Below, piece after piece: positions 13,165 through 24,377 of a stretch of DNA of 64,000 nt. How positions within the stretch are numbered: position 1 is the stretch's first letter; every line of letters starts with the position of its first letter. The position numbers and the translations under genes are program-made. The notes below the pieces were generated by a model that was not told the DNA's origin, did not search any database, and saw only the letters and a program-made list of their open reading frames with translations. Origin of the DNA: Merluccius polli (Eukaryota > Chordata > Actinopteri > Gadiformes > Merlucciidae); assembly GCA_030340625.1 (NCBI GenBank), contig JAOPHQ010002558.1, forward strand, positions 249,001 to 313,000, given 5' to 3'.

Positions 13165-16100
13165 CAGCCTCGATCCGGTCTGACAACCCCACCGGGACTC
13201 AAGGAGCAGGAAGCCGGAAATGGAGATAGATGGTGGCGAAGGTAGAGGGAGACAGACACAGAGAGAGACCAGGAAAGGAAGCAGGAAAGAGCGATGAGAG
13301 AGAGAGGGAGAAACAGGGACAGAAACCACCAGAGGAAGACGGAGAGACAGCAAGGAATGTGGCCACTGCTCCAAGCCTCCGATCGCTCCTCGATCTGCCA
13401 AGTTCACAGATCTTTCGTCGAGACCACAAACTTTTCAGTACATTTCTGGTGGTGGTGGTGGTGGGGGATACCTGATCAATCGGATACAGGCCGGGGTTTA
13501 GTCAGTGACTTGGCGGTGCATGCTTTAACCAGACACTATTAACTAAAAACTAACTATATAGGGACGGATTGAGAGCATGTATACCGCAGACATGTGGTTG
13601 CGATAGATGGATGATACTGGTTGATACATCTGGTTTTTAGAACTACCTTACATACATTTTATGTCCACCCTCTGCAATTCATCACATCAGCACGATAAAA
13701 ACGGCACATTTAACCCTGCAAAAAACATCCGAGAAGCAACGTTTTTCGATGACATCGAGTTGCGCAATACCAAAGTTACACTCAAAGTCCATTTGCCTTG
13801 ACACAACACAACTGAAAACGATCCATTATAACTCACAGACCGGCTGGAATAAGGACAAGAAGCTGTTTGATTTCATTAGCCTGCCTTTCCAAACTGGGGC
13901 AGAGTAAACAAGTAGTGAGGCAGCAAGAGGAGAATGGTGCGGGCGGAGCAGATTCCCGTGGAAACAGATACCCATCAGCTATCACAGGTATCTCTCCCTG
14001 GCAATACACCGAACCATCTAAAAATAACACTCCAGCCGTGGATTACCTCAGATGTAATCTAAGTGAGTGTGTGTGCGCGTGTGCATTTGATTGTGCGTGT
14101 GTGTGTGCATGCATCTGTGCAGGTAGTAGCAAGGTAAATGAAAGTTTGATCATGTTTGTGTGGGTGTGCCCATATGGGTTTGGTAGGACAGAACTAATGC
14201 AGGTTTGTTTGTCTAACCCCTTGTCATCAGGTTAAAGATCGCTAGCTTCCAACATGAAACGGAGATCGGCCAACAGAGATCAGACGTTGATCTGCTGGGA
14301 CCAAAGATAACGACACCCTGGATGTGAGGGAACATCTTTAAGTGTGTGGGTATGTGTGTGTATAAAAAGGTATGAAGTATTTTGTTGTACCACATTCCAA
14401 AGCGTACTAGTGTCAACAGATCACAAAAGCATGTACTTGCTTTAGATTTACTTGCTTTAGATTTATACTAAATAAACATGGGTAAATGCATATGTTTTGT
14501 TTCAGGTTTTTTGTTGTGCAGCTGCAATTAAGACCAGAAATGGTCAGGCAACCTTTACCGTTACAAGGATGCTGAATTCACTTTAACCTATTATACCTCT
14601 ACATTACTGGCTGGGTTCATGTGCATTTATGTTGCTGTGTTGTAAAGCTGCCAAATCAGGGAACTTGGCAAAGACATGGCTCTTTTGTTCTTTCACTAAA
14701 CAGACCTGGGCAGAAAAGAACAGTCACAAGATTGTGTGAATCTTGCCTCATGGAAGGAAGTAGAAGAAAGACTGCTGTTTCCAGGATTCCTGTCCCACGG
14801 CAAGCCAGGGCAGAGGAAACAGCCATTCCATACTACTTTTGTTATGTGTTTTTTTTGTCAGTACGCAATGTACCGACATGTAGGTCTGTTCAAGTGTGTC
14901 TTTTAAAAAGATAAGAGAATATTAGCGGTGCTACGTGGGAAAAAACACACTGGGAGAAATAAAGTGAAGTGTAAGGTCTGGCCACAACTGCAACATGAGA
15001 TGACTTGCGGGTACCCGAGTCCTGACAACAACGGTTGTTTCTCCATTCCCCCCCCCCCTTCTTTTTCCACTTCTACCGTACTTTGAACTGAACAGGTTAA
15101 CCCTGCACACTTACCTGCATTTCTTTGCTCCACACTGTTGTGCATCCCCTCTTCACTTGGCCAGTGCTCCTAGCCTGCCTCCACTCTTCCAGCCTCCACC
15201 CCCCCCACCCATCCCCTTTGTCTCACACCCTAGCAACCACTGTTTGTACCGGATATACCACAGCCATGATGCCAAGCATATGCATGCTGTACATACATCT
15301 AGATTTGTATCTGCAGCGGAAAGGGTGTGTATGGGGGGGGGGGGGGATTGGAAAGGTCACAACAGGTTTAGGAATTGCAGCAGGGTCATAACAAATCTTT
15401 GATTACTCACCCTACATCCCCATACTCCCTACTACCCCTGACCAGACTCTAAAGACATTTGCTTTGCATAGAAGACTATGAAAACCTAACAATGCCTCTG
15501 CATATAATGTCTGGTTTCTTATCTAGGCAAAAAAGCTCCAACACTATCCTTTCATACTTGAAATACATGGCGTTATAATGTACTGGTTTCCAGATCTCCA
15601 ACTGTCTCAGTCACCTAACCAATTGTTTCCAATTGTTAAATAAGCATTTCAACATGTATTTGACCAATACAGTAACATTACCTTTACCAGTTCTCATTAA
15701 ATTCTAAAAATAAATACACCAGTTTTGGCATCAAATGCTTTACAAGGCTGGTACCAACACCCTGCAATTGGCCAACATAAAGTGAATCACTACTAGTGTA
15801 AAGCCTAATATGAGAGCTAAAACTGTTAAAAGGTGTTTGACTGCTGTAATACAACACAAACACCTTGGAGGAGGCACAGTAACCCAGAGAGAGAAAAAGA
15901 GGTGGGGAGAGAGCAAGAGAGAAAAGTAAGAAAGAGAGCCAGATGGAAGCGAGACAAGAGAGAACGTGACCAGAAGGAGACAGAGTGAAATTAAAAGAGG
16001 GGGAGAGTCTAGACTCCACATAGGATGGTACATTTGCTCTTGTGGTGAAGTGGAGAGCACAAAGAGCTTAAGACTCCAGCCAGAAACCAAGGGCAAACAG

Positions 16101-16356
16101 AATCAGAGACAAAGAGAGAGATGGAGGCAGACACGTTTGCACAGACTGCAGCGACGTGGAGACGACCGAGGAGTTGATCGGGTTCGTGTTAGGGTCGGCT
16201 CTCTGGCCACTGGACATTATGCTTGGGAGGGGGCATCCAAAAAAACTGCTCCTGCTATGGAGTAAACAGTCTTTAACAGAGGTCTTCAATTTGCTGCTTT
16301 GTCACCTCTGCTGGCCTTTCACTTAATGTCTTTATAATGAATCCCAGTTGCAGAGT

Positions 16357-16407
16357 GAGGAGGAGGAGGAGGAGGAGGAGGAGGAGGAGGAGGAGGAGGA
16401 GGAGGAG
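16357..16407. repeat. (GAG)n trinucleotide repeat
   Basis: 17 GAG units. The poly-glutamate reading frame through it has no support as a gene. Confidence 0.97.
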
Positions 16408-16632
16408 AAAGTTCTGGCTGAAGAGGTGGAAACGGGACTCAAGTTATCACCATTAAGCGTCTTTCTCACCGTCTGTCCGTTTAACTATTTGGATGCAGTC
16501 TGTGTCTTAAAGTGTGCGTTATGCAAATATAGATAGTGCAGATCTGAGTGCGTCTGGAAAAACGTACAAATGTGTGGATTTGACAGCTCAAACCCACCAC
16601 AGGGTACGAGGGTAGATTTACCGCCTGTAAAG

Positions 16633-17897
16633 CAGTGTTGTAATGTAACGAAGTACAAATACTTCGTTACTGTACTTAAGTAGAATTTTCACGTATCTGT
16701 ACTTTACTTCGTTATTTATATTTCTGACAACTTTTACTTTTACTCCACTACATTTCCTCACTAAAATGTGTACTTTTACTCCGATACATTTCCCATAACC
16801 ATCTTCGTTACTCGTTACTACAAAATAAAAATCGTGTTGGTGACCTACTTCCTGTTTATCAACCTCCAAGCGCGAAGAAAAAAAAAAACACAGCGCGCGA
16901 CGAAGAAGAAGATCTGCTTTGGCCAATCACGGAAGCGGTCTGCAGCTGCGGCAGGTTCTGCTAATTCTCCGGTCACAAATGACGAGATCAACAGTGGCGA
17001 CATCAACCGGTATTTTAACCCAAACTGAAAGTGGCTGTTGTTTACTGTTGCCATGGCGACATGTCTTTTCCCAGACGAAGTGGTTTTTGTGCGTGTGTGT
17101 GTCTAAACGCCACGGCTACACCGGCATGCTGCCAATACTCTAGGGTGGCCATTCGTCCGGCTTTAGGCCGGACTGTCCGGACGCGTATTTGTCCTTTTTG
17201 AGACAACCCCGCCGGTCATAGGTCCGCCCGCGGGACATAGGTCCGTGGTGTGTTACGATCGCGCGCGCGCGCGTAGGTCCGCGGTGTGTTACTATTGCGC
17301 GCACCCCCCCCCCCCCCCCGGGCTGAGGTGTCCTCCATTTCAACAACTCATAAATGGTCACCCTACAATACTCTGATAGGACGTCACAGTGTGATTACGG
17401 TGTTTACATGTCTACAATAATGCCAATAAAACTGGAATACTCCACATGTCTTCATTCAGTATTGATTACTCCCACTATGGGAATGCTGTTTACATGGCAG
17501 TGTGTTAATCTGAGTATTACATCAGTATAACATCAGTCCAGTGTTGTCTTATGTGTACGACTTATATTTATTGTTATTTATTTAATTTTAATGTTGAACA
17601 AGTTGAAGCCTCTCCCCTGTACTGTACCTGGATATTACAGGAGCCAAAATACATTTCATAATCACAATTCTAACTGCTCACTTTGTTTAAATACTTTTAC
17701 TTTTACTTCTAATACTTAAGTACATTTTATATCAGAAAATTACTTTTGGTACTTAAGTACAGTAAATGTCAGGTACTTTCAGACTTTTACTCAAGTAATA
17801 TTCTAAAAGGTGACTTTTACTTCTACCAAAGTCATTTTCTGGTAAGATACTTGTACTTTGACTCAAGTATCGCTTTCAAGTACTTTATACAAGACTG
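16633..17897. mobile_element. hAT element, Tol2-like ends (1265 bp, no transposase)
   Basis: The ends are CAGTGTTGTAATGTAACGAA and, inverted, CAGTCTTGTATAAAGTACTT. Both subterminal regions are rich in AGTACTT/TACTTTTACT words, the arrangement seen in Tol2-type hAT elements of fish. The flanking 8-bp duplication CTGTAAAG is perfect (16625-16632 and 17898-17905). The interior has no transposase and carries a nested 225-bp hAT element (17141-17365). Confidence 0.92.
17141..17365. mobile_element. Nested hAT MITE (225 bp)
   Basis: The ends are TAGGGTGGCCATTCGTCC and ATAAATGGTCACCCTA. The 8-bp duplication CAATACTC is perfect (17133-17140 and 17366-17373). It sits inside the hAT element 16633-17897. 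The interior contains a GC-rich tandem (TAGGTCCG...GTGTGTTAC, twice) and a C-run of 17, related to the G-tract module seen in other elements of the window. Confidence 0.92.
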
Positions 17898-18235
17898 CTG
17901 TAAAGTAAGACTAAGTTCATTTCAAATTTCCAAAAAGTTTAGTGTGGTAAATGTGCAGTAAATGTGTTAGTTTGACATCTTAAAAGGAAAAATATGCTCA
18001 AGTTAATGGGCAATTTTGCCCGCAGCAGGGATGGGAAGATTTAGCAAATGGATATAAAACCAATGAAAATAACAGGCCTCGTAGGGGTGGCCGATTATTT
18101 AGCGTTTGCAATTAGATCAACAATAAGTAGGGTTTTTGAAACTCTAGAAAACCCTGTATGATGGATTACTTTTAGAACAGTTCTGGTAAGAGTCCTACAA
18201 TTATATAACAAGAATATTCTTGTAAGGATTTGTTT

Positions 18236-19162
18236 TAGGGCTGAACGATTTTGGAAAATAATCTAATTGCGATTTCTTCCCCTCAATATTGCGATTGCGA
18301 TTTAATATGCGATTATTTTTTCAAGGTCCTCTTCTCATGTATTTTTCAACGAACACAAGCAATAAATCAATCTGTTTCATAATAAACAATATCAGATTTA
18401 TTTAAAGCGCAGATTACAACAATAAAGCAAACAAATCTGTGGCTTTACCTCTTCAACATGTCTAACTTTTCACGTTTCATGAAACATGATATGTAAACGT
18501 GGACTGCACTTCTTAAACACTGTCTGAACTTAACAGGACAGTCTATAAATAAATGAATACAATATACAGTCAGATATAAATATAAAAAAAATAAAGCTGA
18601 AAGTTGAAAATAAAACAGCGGTAAAAGCTAGCGTGTGTGTCCGAGAGAGGGCTACTCTCATCGGACACATTACTCTGAAGCCCCGGTGACAGTCTGGAAG
18701 TGCGGAAATGAATAAAACAGCGGTAAAAGCTGGCATGTGTGTCCGGGAGAGAGCTACTCTCCTCGGACACATTACTCTGAAGCCCCGGTGACGGTCTGGA
18801 AGTGCGGATTAATAAATAAAATACATTTTTTTAAAAACAGCGGTAAAAGCTAGCGTGTGTGTCCGGGAGAGGGTTACTCTCCTCGGACACATTACTCTGA
18901 AGCCCCGGTGACGGTCTGGAAGTGCGGATTAATAAATAAAATACATTTTAAAAATCAAAAACAACTTTCAGCTGTGCGCTCTTCTGACGAGCCTGAGGCC
19001 ATTGTGCAGCAGGTTAAAGCGCAGCGTTTCTCCCTGCCTGCTCTGCTCCGCTCGGCTCACTCGCAAGTCACGTGACCAATCAAATCGCAGCCTTTGCGGT
19101 TAGAAAATCGCGTTTTGTCATATCGCGATATTATCGCAAATGCAATTAATCGTTCAGCCCTA
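18236..19162. mobile_element. hAT element with internal tandem triplication (927 bp)
   Basis: The ends are TAGGGCTGAACGATTTTGG and ATTAATCGTTCAGCCCTA, with GCGATT/ATCGCA-rich subterminal sequence. The 8-bp duplication ATTTGTTT is perfect (18228-18235 and 19163-19170). The interior holds three tandem copies of a 100-120-bp unit (starting at about 18613, 18714 and 18834) but no transposase. Confidence 0.93.
18613..18952. repeat. Three tandem ~100-120-bp units with hairpin
   Basis: Each unit begins AAAACAGCGGTAAAAGCT and contains TGTGTCCG-GAGAG and CTCTC-TCGGACACA as a stem-loop. AGCCCCGGTGAC-GTCTGGAAG then follows. Units 2 and 3 have an AT-rich extension (TAATAAATAAAATACATTTT) that unit 1 lacks. 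Confidence 0.9.
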
Positions 19163-19170
19163 ATTTGTTT

Positions 19171-21094
19171 CAGGCCTGAGGCACTAATGTCTCAGTATGC
19201 CAGACATAGGGGGCGCTAGTAAACAGGTGGAAAAAAACTCCAATGGTATGCATAGTGAACACACAAAAATTGGCTATTGTGCAGGACTTTTACATATAAA
19301 TGAACATCCGTTACATTCAAGCCCTTGCCAAATAAGCTCACACAATGCTGACTAAGCCCATCACCACCAGATAAATCTCACAGAATGCACCAGAGACTTC
19401 AGCTGGCCGAGCCGACTAATTTCAACGTGGATAAAATAATTGAATCATGCGGCTCTTCTAGACTTTCCAAATGTTAATCGGACCGAATGGATCAAATCCT
19501 GATAATGAAACGAGTCATTTCATGGGGGTTGTGTGACACTCAAAAAAATGTACCCACTGTTTTATAGCCACAAAAGTAGTGACACGAAGCCTATGATGGA
19601 ACCACGTGTCGACAGTGTTTTTGTAATTACTCTCACTGCCAGAAGGGGGAGACAAAATGTTCGTACTGAAGCTTTAAGTAGGATGGAAGTCGATCAAGTC
19701 AAGTTGATGATAGTTCATCTGTCCAAATATTTGTATTTATTCATCCATATAAGCATGCCATTTTCATAATATTTATCCATCTTTAACTGTATATGTGAGG
19801 CAGGAATGTCACCATTAAGGGCTTTAACCCAGCTAAGAATTTCAGTTTTAGGGAAGTTAAAAGAAACTGAATGCACACATACCGTCGCTGTTTTGTCTGT
19901 ATACAAGTCAGCATTCAAGTTGTAAAATATTGATTTATCAATTAATGTTTAATGTACTGAAGAGCTCATATGACCAACACCAGAGATCATTATATTCAGT
20001 TAAACAGTGAAATGTTGTAGGCTAGCCATGACACTGCTGTCTCCTGTAGGCATGTTGGCAGGGTTAGCCTAGCATGGGCAGATTTCATTTGTGATACAGA
20101 GCCATTTATTCAATCTGTACGTCTATCCCTGCTTCCTGACACGACTCAGGCACTGGCCAAATGTAATCTTGTTTTTATTATTAATAAAGAGGTAACGTTT
20201 TGACCCTGGAAGAGACACTGCTGGCTGCTTTCCACAAGCCTTGGCAATAGCTAATGCATAACCGTTTCAAGGCTGTACTTACATATCATGACCGGAATGA
20301 CCCCATTAAGTTTTTAAAAAATAGTTCCAGTTGAGATTCAAAGAGGCTGAAAACAGTAAACAGACCTTGTGAAAGAAGCCATCTATCACCAGTCATTTCT
20401 CCTCAAGTGTGACTCTGCAATGTCCCCACTAACTAGCATTGGAACAGAGCCCTGCGGTCTCGCTGTGAACACTAGAAAGAGCCTTCGTCCGTCTCTAAAC
20501 ACATGCTTTACATCAGCAGAGTCTCTTCAGGAATGACTTGGATGGTCTCCATCCTTGTCCACAGACTTCCTATCATGTGCATCGGTCCTGTTTCGTCGCC
20601 AGCCTATTAAGTTTGTCCATTTAGTCAATGTTCTTTTTCAAAGCAGGTTTTTTTTTTATGGTGATAGTAGCTTGCGGAGCTGTGGTACTAATGCTGAAAT
20701 GGGAACCACATGTGCATTCTTTGGAAAAAGAGACTAGGGCTCAAATGAGATGTGCTAATATTTTTCTAATTGATTTTTTCCTTGTCTCAGGGAGGCATGC
20801 CATTAAGAGAGGATAATGAAGAGTAAGGCTAACGACTGCGCAGCTTTTGGAACTATTTGTGCTTTTGCTACTACGAGTTCAGTTCTTCATTTCAAAACCC
20901 CCAGGCTAACTGTGAAGACAATATGAACCATGACTATTGAATATATTCATAGCTTTGTGCAAAGAATCTAAAAAACTAGAAATGTAAAAAAAAGGCCCCT
21001 CTACTGTGGCTGGATGTATGGTTGTCACCGTTGTTGTTGTAGCTTTAAGAGCATTGACACCAAACCCCCTGCGTGCATTTCCTAGAAAGCTCAC
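19171..21094. other. spryd3 intron sequence, no feature recognised
   Basis: Apparently single-copy intron DNA between the hAT element and coding exon 6. No open frame with protein-like content was found. Confidence 0.55.
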
Positions 21095-21244
21095 CCTCCT
21101 TGCCAGGCCCAGGGCAATGTAGCATTTCTCTCCGGCGTCAACTATCTCCACTTCAAAGTAGTGGCAGCGGGTGGTGAGGGGCTGGCGGGCCTGGGCCAGG
21201 CCCACGTCCATTATGCTCTTTCCCTTGCCAACATACTCCAGCAG
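21095..21244 (-). CDS. spryd3: spryd3 coding exon 6 (start of SPRY 2)
   Basis: These 150 nt (TCACCAG/CTGCTG acceptor, AGG/GTGAGC donor) encode exactly 50 codons in phase 0. The peptide runs LLEYVGKGKSIMDVGLAQAR, then HYFEVEIVDAGEKCYIALGL, ending ARR. This is the beginning of the second SPRY domain and is close to identical with the human protein. The upstream intron of 22.7 kb carries most of the mobile elements in the window. Confidence 0.95.
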
Positions 21245-23275
21245 CTGGTGACATTGGGAGAGGGGTACAGGGGATGGGACAGAAGAAAATAAACGGTATC
21301 AGTAAGATGTCATGCAATGTTAAAGACACACACAACACAATGTAATAGATATTACATAGATAAAAACAAATCGTGGAAACCTCACCAAATACAGGTTTGT
21401 AATAGCTGTTTTACTGCCAGGTGATGAATAAAATCACATGGCATCAGTTTGATCCAATCGAAAAACTACAATTGCAATAACGTCTGCTGCTTTAGTCCCT
21501 GCAAACATATTTTTTATACCACAATATTGACATCTCCGTTGTATACTAGCCTACTGGCTGGTTATTCTACTGGCTTTTAATTAGAGATGAAACTCTCTTT
21601 CTCCTACAAAGGCAGTGTTTCAACACCAGTGATCAAACCTCATTTTGCGTCCACCAAACCGGAAACATGTCCTAGGCGAGTGGGCGCCCAGACAGATTGG
21701 CAATTAGCAAAGCTAGTCCAAACTTCTCTCCGCAGCACAAGTTTAGACAGCCACTCGAAACTGGTTGAACATAACGATTTCGGCAGGGAGGAGAGTACTA
21801 ATGGGCGAGTGTCAATTGAGTAGGTGGGCAGCTTTGGAAGCCACAAATCCTATGGGCTCAGCAGATTTTCCATGACATGTTAACACATGTGCATGGATGT
21901 GTGATGATGTGTGTAATGGGGGAGTGTATGCCCCCAGTTTGAAAGGCAAGAATGACAGACAAGGTGGGAGTGGACAAAATTACTTTTTGCTTCTAGCCTT
22001 TGTGAGCGTGTGTGTGCACACAGCCGGGCGTGCTTCGTGCCACTGGCTAGGCACATCAAGAGCAAACCTGATGGAAACAGCTATTTCATGCCTACTTCAA
22101 AAGACAAATCAAGTAACTCAATCAGTCTTTAGAATTTTCATAAACCTGCTTTGTTATTTCCCGTTGCTTGGTGATCAATTGAAGTCTTGGAAAACACAGT
22201 TTAAAGAGGCAATAGAGGCAAATATGATCAGTTCAGCCTTTGAGCGTAAATAAATAAAGATAACCTTTTACATGGAGGCCCAGTACTTTCATAGTACATG
22301 TGTTACCATGTATCACATGGGATTCAGCTAATTTCAAGTGATCAAACAAATATTGAATTGGAGAGACTCGCAGATCCAAACTGCAGTCCAAGGTGCGTTG
22401 CAGTACATGATTGATTGATTGTAATATACAGATGGTATATTTTGTTGTCCTTTTGAATTATGTAGATTTTATCTGTATGCGTATATATCTGTCATCGATA
22501 TTTTACCCTACACCCTGACATCATTATTGTCTGACAGCTGTCAACACGGAGAGGGTGGGGCTTAATGTACAAAAGGTGACATGACAAGTTCGACAGATCA
22601 GTCTGAATGTCTAGTACCGAAACGTTACAAATAATAAACAACGTGTTGCATTGTAAGCTGCTGAGTGCAGGAGTTTTTTCAAATCAATAACTCAATAAGT
22701 AAATGCTGTCAAACCCTACCCACACTAAAATAAATACACCAAACAAAGAGACTAATATTATAAATGGGTGCAAGTCATGCGGTCGGGTCGGCAAGCGCTA
22801 TGAATCACATAAGCCACTTCGTCTCACCACCTTTGGCTGGGATTCACGGCAAGCTTTCTTAGACATGTCTAACTTAAGGCACTCCGTTGCATCATCTGTT
22901 CACCCATTGTCACGTCCACCTGCATGGTTATATATGGCACTTATGAAAAGCAGTTTTATGATGGTAGCTTAGATTGACCTTTTATCATAATTATTCAAAT
23001 AGGGGCACCAATACAGATTCATAGAAGTTTTCCCCGCTTAAGATCGCTTTATTATGGAGTGTGAATATCCAATATCTTTCTAACTTTAACTCGCTTTGAC
23101 GAGATTAATACGCGATGGATCAATCAACAGGTTGTGTTGATTTATGTCCTTTGTGTTGCAAACAATCACGCCCATCAACTGCATTCAAAACAAGACTGAG
23201 TTAAGTTAATAGCTCTTCCAGATCTTTTTACAATAATGTTCGATATTATTTCACCATTGCCCGTCAAGGTTTTTG

Positions 23276-23280
<5 letters not shown>
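21245..23280. other. spryd3 intron 6, right end: mostly unassigned
   Basis: No exon. The only repeat recognised is a diverged segment at about 23040-23271 that recurs at about 26223-26434 in the same orientation. Confidence 0.55.

Positions 23281-23334
<54 letters not shown>
23281..23334. repeat. (TA)n microsatellite
   Basis: A pure AT dinucleotide run adjoining the left end of the hAT element at 23341. Confidence 0.97.
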
Positions 23335-23340
<6 letters not shown>

Positions 23341-24368
23341 TAGAGCCCGACCGATATGGGATTTTTAAGGCCGATACCGATACAAATATTTGGTGATTTA
23401 AAAATCCGATATTCCGATATATCGGCCGATATATATATTTAAAAAAGAAATTCCAGAAACGCGTAACAAAACATAAACAGATTTCCCTAACATTAGTTAT
23501 ATGTAGTTATTTATGAGTCCTCACTAAAATAATAGGATAATGCAGTGAACACACTTCACCGATGGGTCACACCGCGAGCGACATGAGCAGCAGGGGGCGC
23601 TGTGGCTGCTGGCTGCCGTCGCCAGGGGGGCGGGGCTTCAAGCAGCACTGCAGACATCAAGTTCGGTTGCGCCCATTGCAATATCAAGTTTGTAGTAGAG
23701 CTATTCGGCAGGCCGGTGTGACCAGCATGTTCAAATAACAATTTACACGTTTCCCCTGTTTATTATTTAGTAATCAAAATAACAGAAATGGAGATAAAGC
23801 ATTATAAAGTGCAAAACACACTGCCGCCGCGGCGCGTCTGACAAGTGCCGCCCCTAGCACCCATAGGAAGCGTCGCGCTGCGGCACTAGGAATATAGTCG
23901 TCTCCGGAGCAGAAGAAAAAGAAAAGAAAAAAGCGCCTTTTCGGCAGCACTTGATGCGCAGTGACGCTGTGAAATAGGACAGTGGCGTGAAGTGTAGCGG
24001 GTTGCTGCTTCGCGCCGACGCCGCTCATTTGCATAAAGTTAAACTAATATCAACTCTCCTCGTCGCGCTGCTCGCTGCCGCCGCGGTGCCGGCTGCTCCT
24101 CGTCAGCAGCGCTCATTGAAAATGAAAGACTGCCGGCCGCTTTTGCTGCTCATGTCGCTCGCGGTCGTGGATAACTCGTTTGCTCTGCCCGACTCTGGCT
24201 GAATCAGCTGGTTGTAGGGTTTGTGGCGTTATAACATGGTTGAAGGGTGTTTCGTCCGTTTTTTTAAATATTTATTTATCGGCCATTATAAATGCCGATA
24301 CCGATAGTTTTGAAAATGCCTAATATCGGCCGATAATATCGGCCCGCCGATATATCGGTCGGGCTCTA
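23341..24368. mobile_element. hAT element with CCGATATCGG-rich ends (1028 bp)
   Basis: The ends are TAGAGCCCGACCGATATGGG and ATATCGGTCGGGCTCTA, with abundant CCGATA/TATCGG words. The flanks ATACACAT (23333-23340) and ATATACAT (24369-24376) differ at one base. The interior is largely a second element (about 23565-24170) related to the one at 11213-11917. Confidence 0.9.
23565..24170. mobile_element. Nested GTCACACC-type element (copy B)
   Basis: GGTCACACCGCGAGCGACAT on the left and ATGTCGCTCGCGGTCGTGG on the right form the ends (GCGAGCGACATGAGCAGCA inverted). The whole interior aligns with the inverted 11213-11917 element. Copy B is GC-richer, with many CpG, and looks less decayed than copy A. 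Confidence 0.6.
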
Positions 24369-24377
24369 ATATACATA

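Larger units (their letters stand above)
12179..16632. other. spryd3 intron 7, right part: microsatellites, no exon
   Basis: Between coding exon 7 and the first hAT of this intron there is no recognised exon. It contains a (CA)n run (13085-13161), a GA-rich tract (about 13245-13345), a (GGT)n run (about 13446-13463), C- and G-runs (about 15048-15058, 15334-15347) and a (GAG)n run (16357-16407). The rest appears to be single-copy sequence. Confidence 0.6.

Noticed and set aside
12907..13542. Several frames, one of 166 codons, around the CA repeat
   Set aside because: Low-complexity Ser/Leu/Pro and Cys-Val runs produced by GA and CA tracts; they overlap each other on both strands.
16348..16536. 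Frame with a poly-glutamate run, reminiscent of the acidic SPRYD3 C-terminal linker
   Set aside because: It is on the plus strand, opposite to spryd3, and between coding exons 6 and 7 where that linker does not belong; it is a (GAG)n microsatellite.
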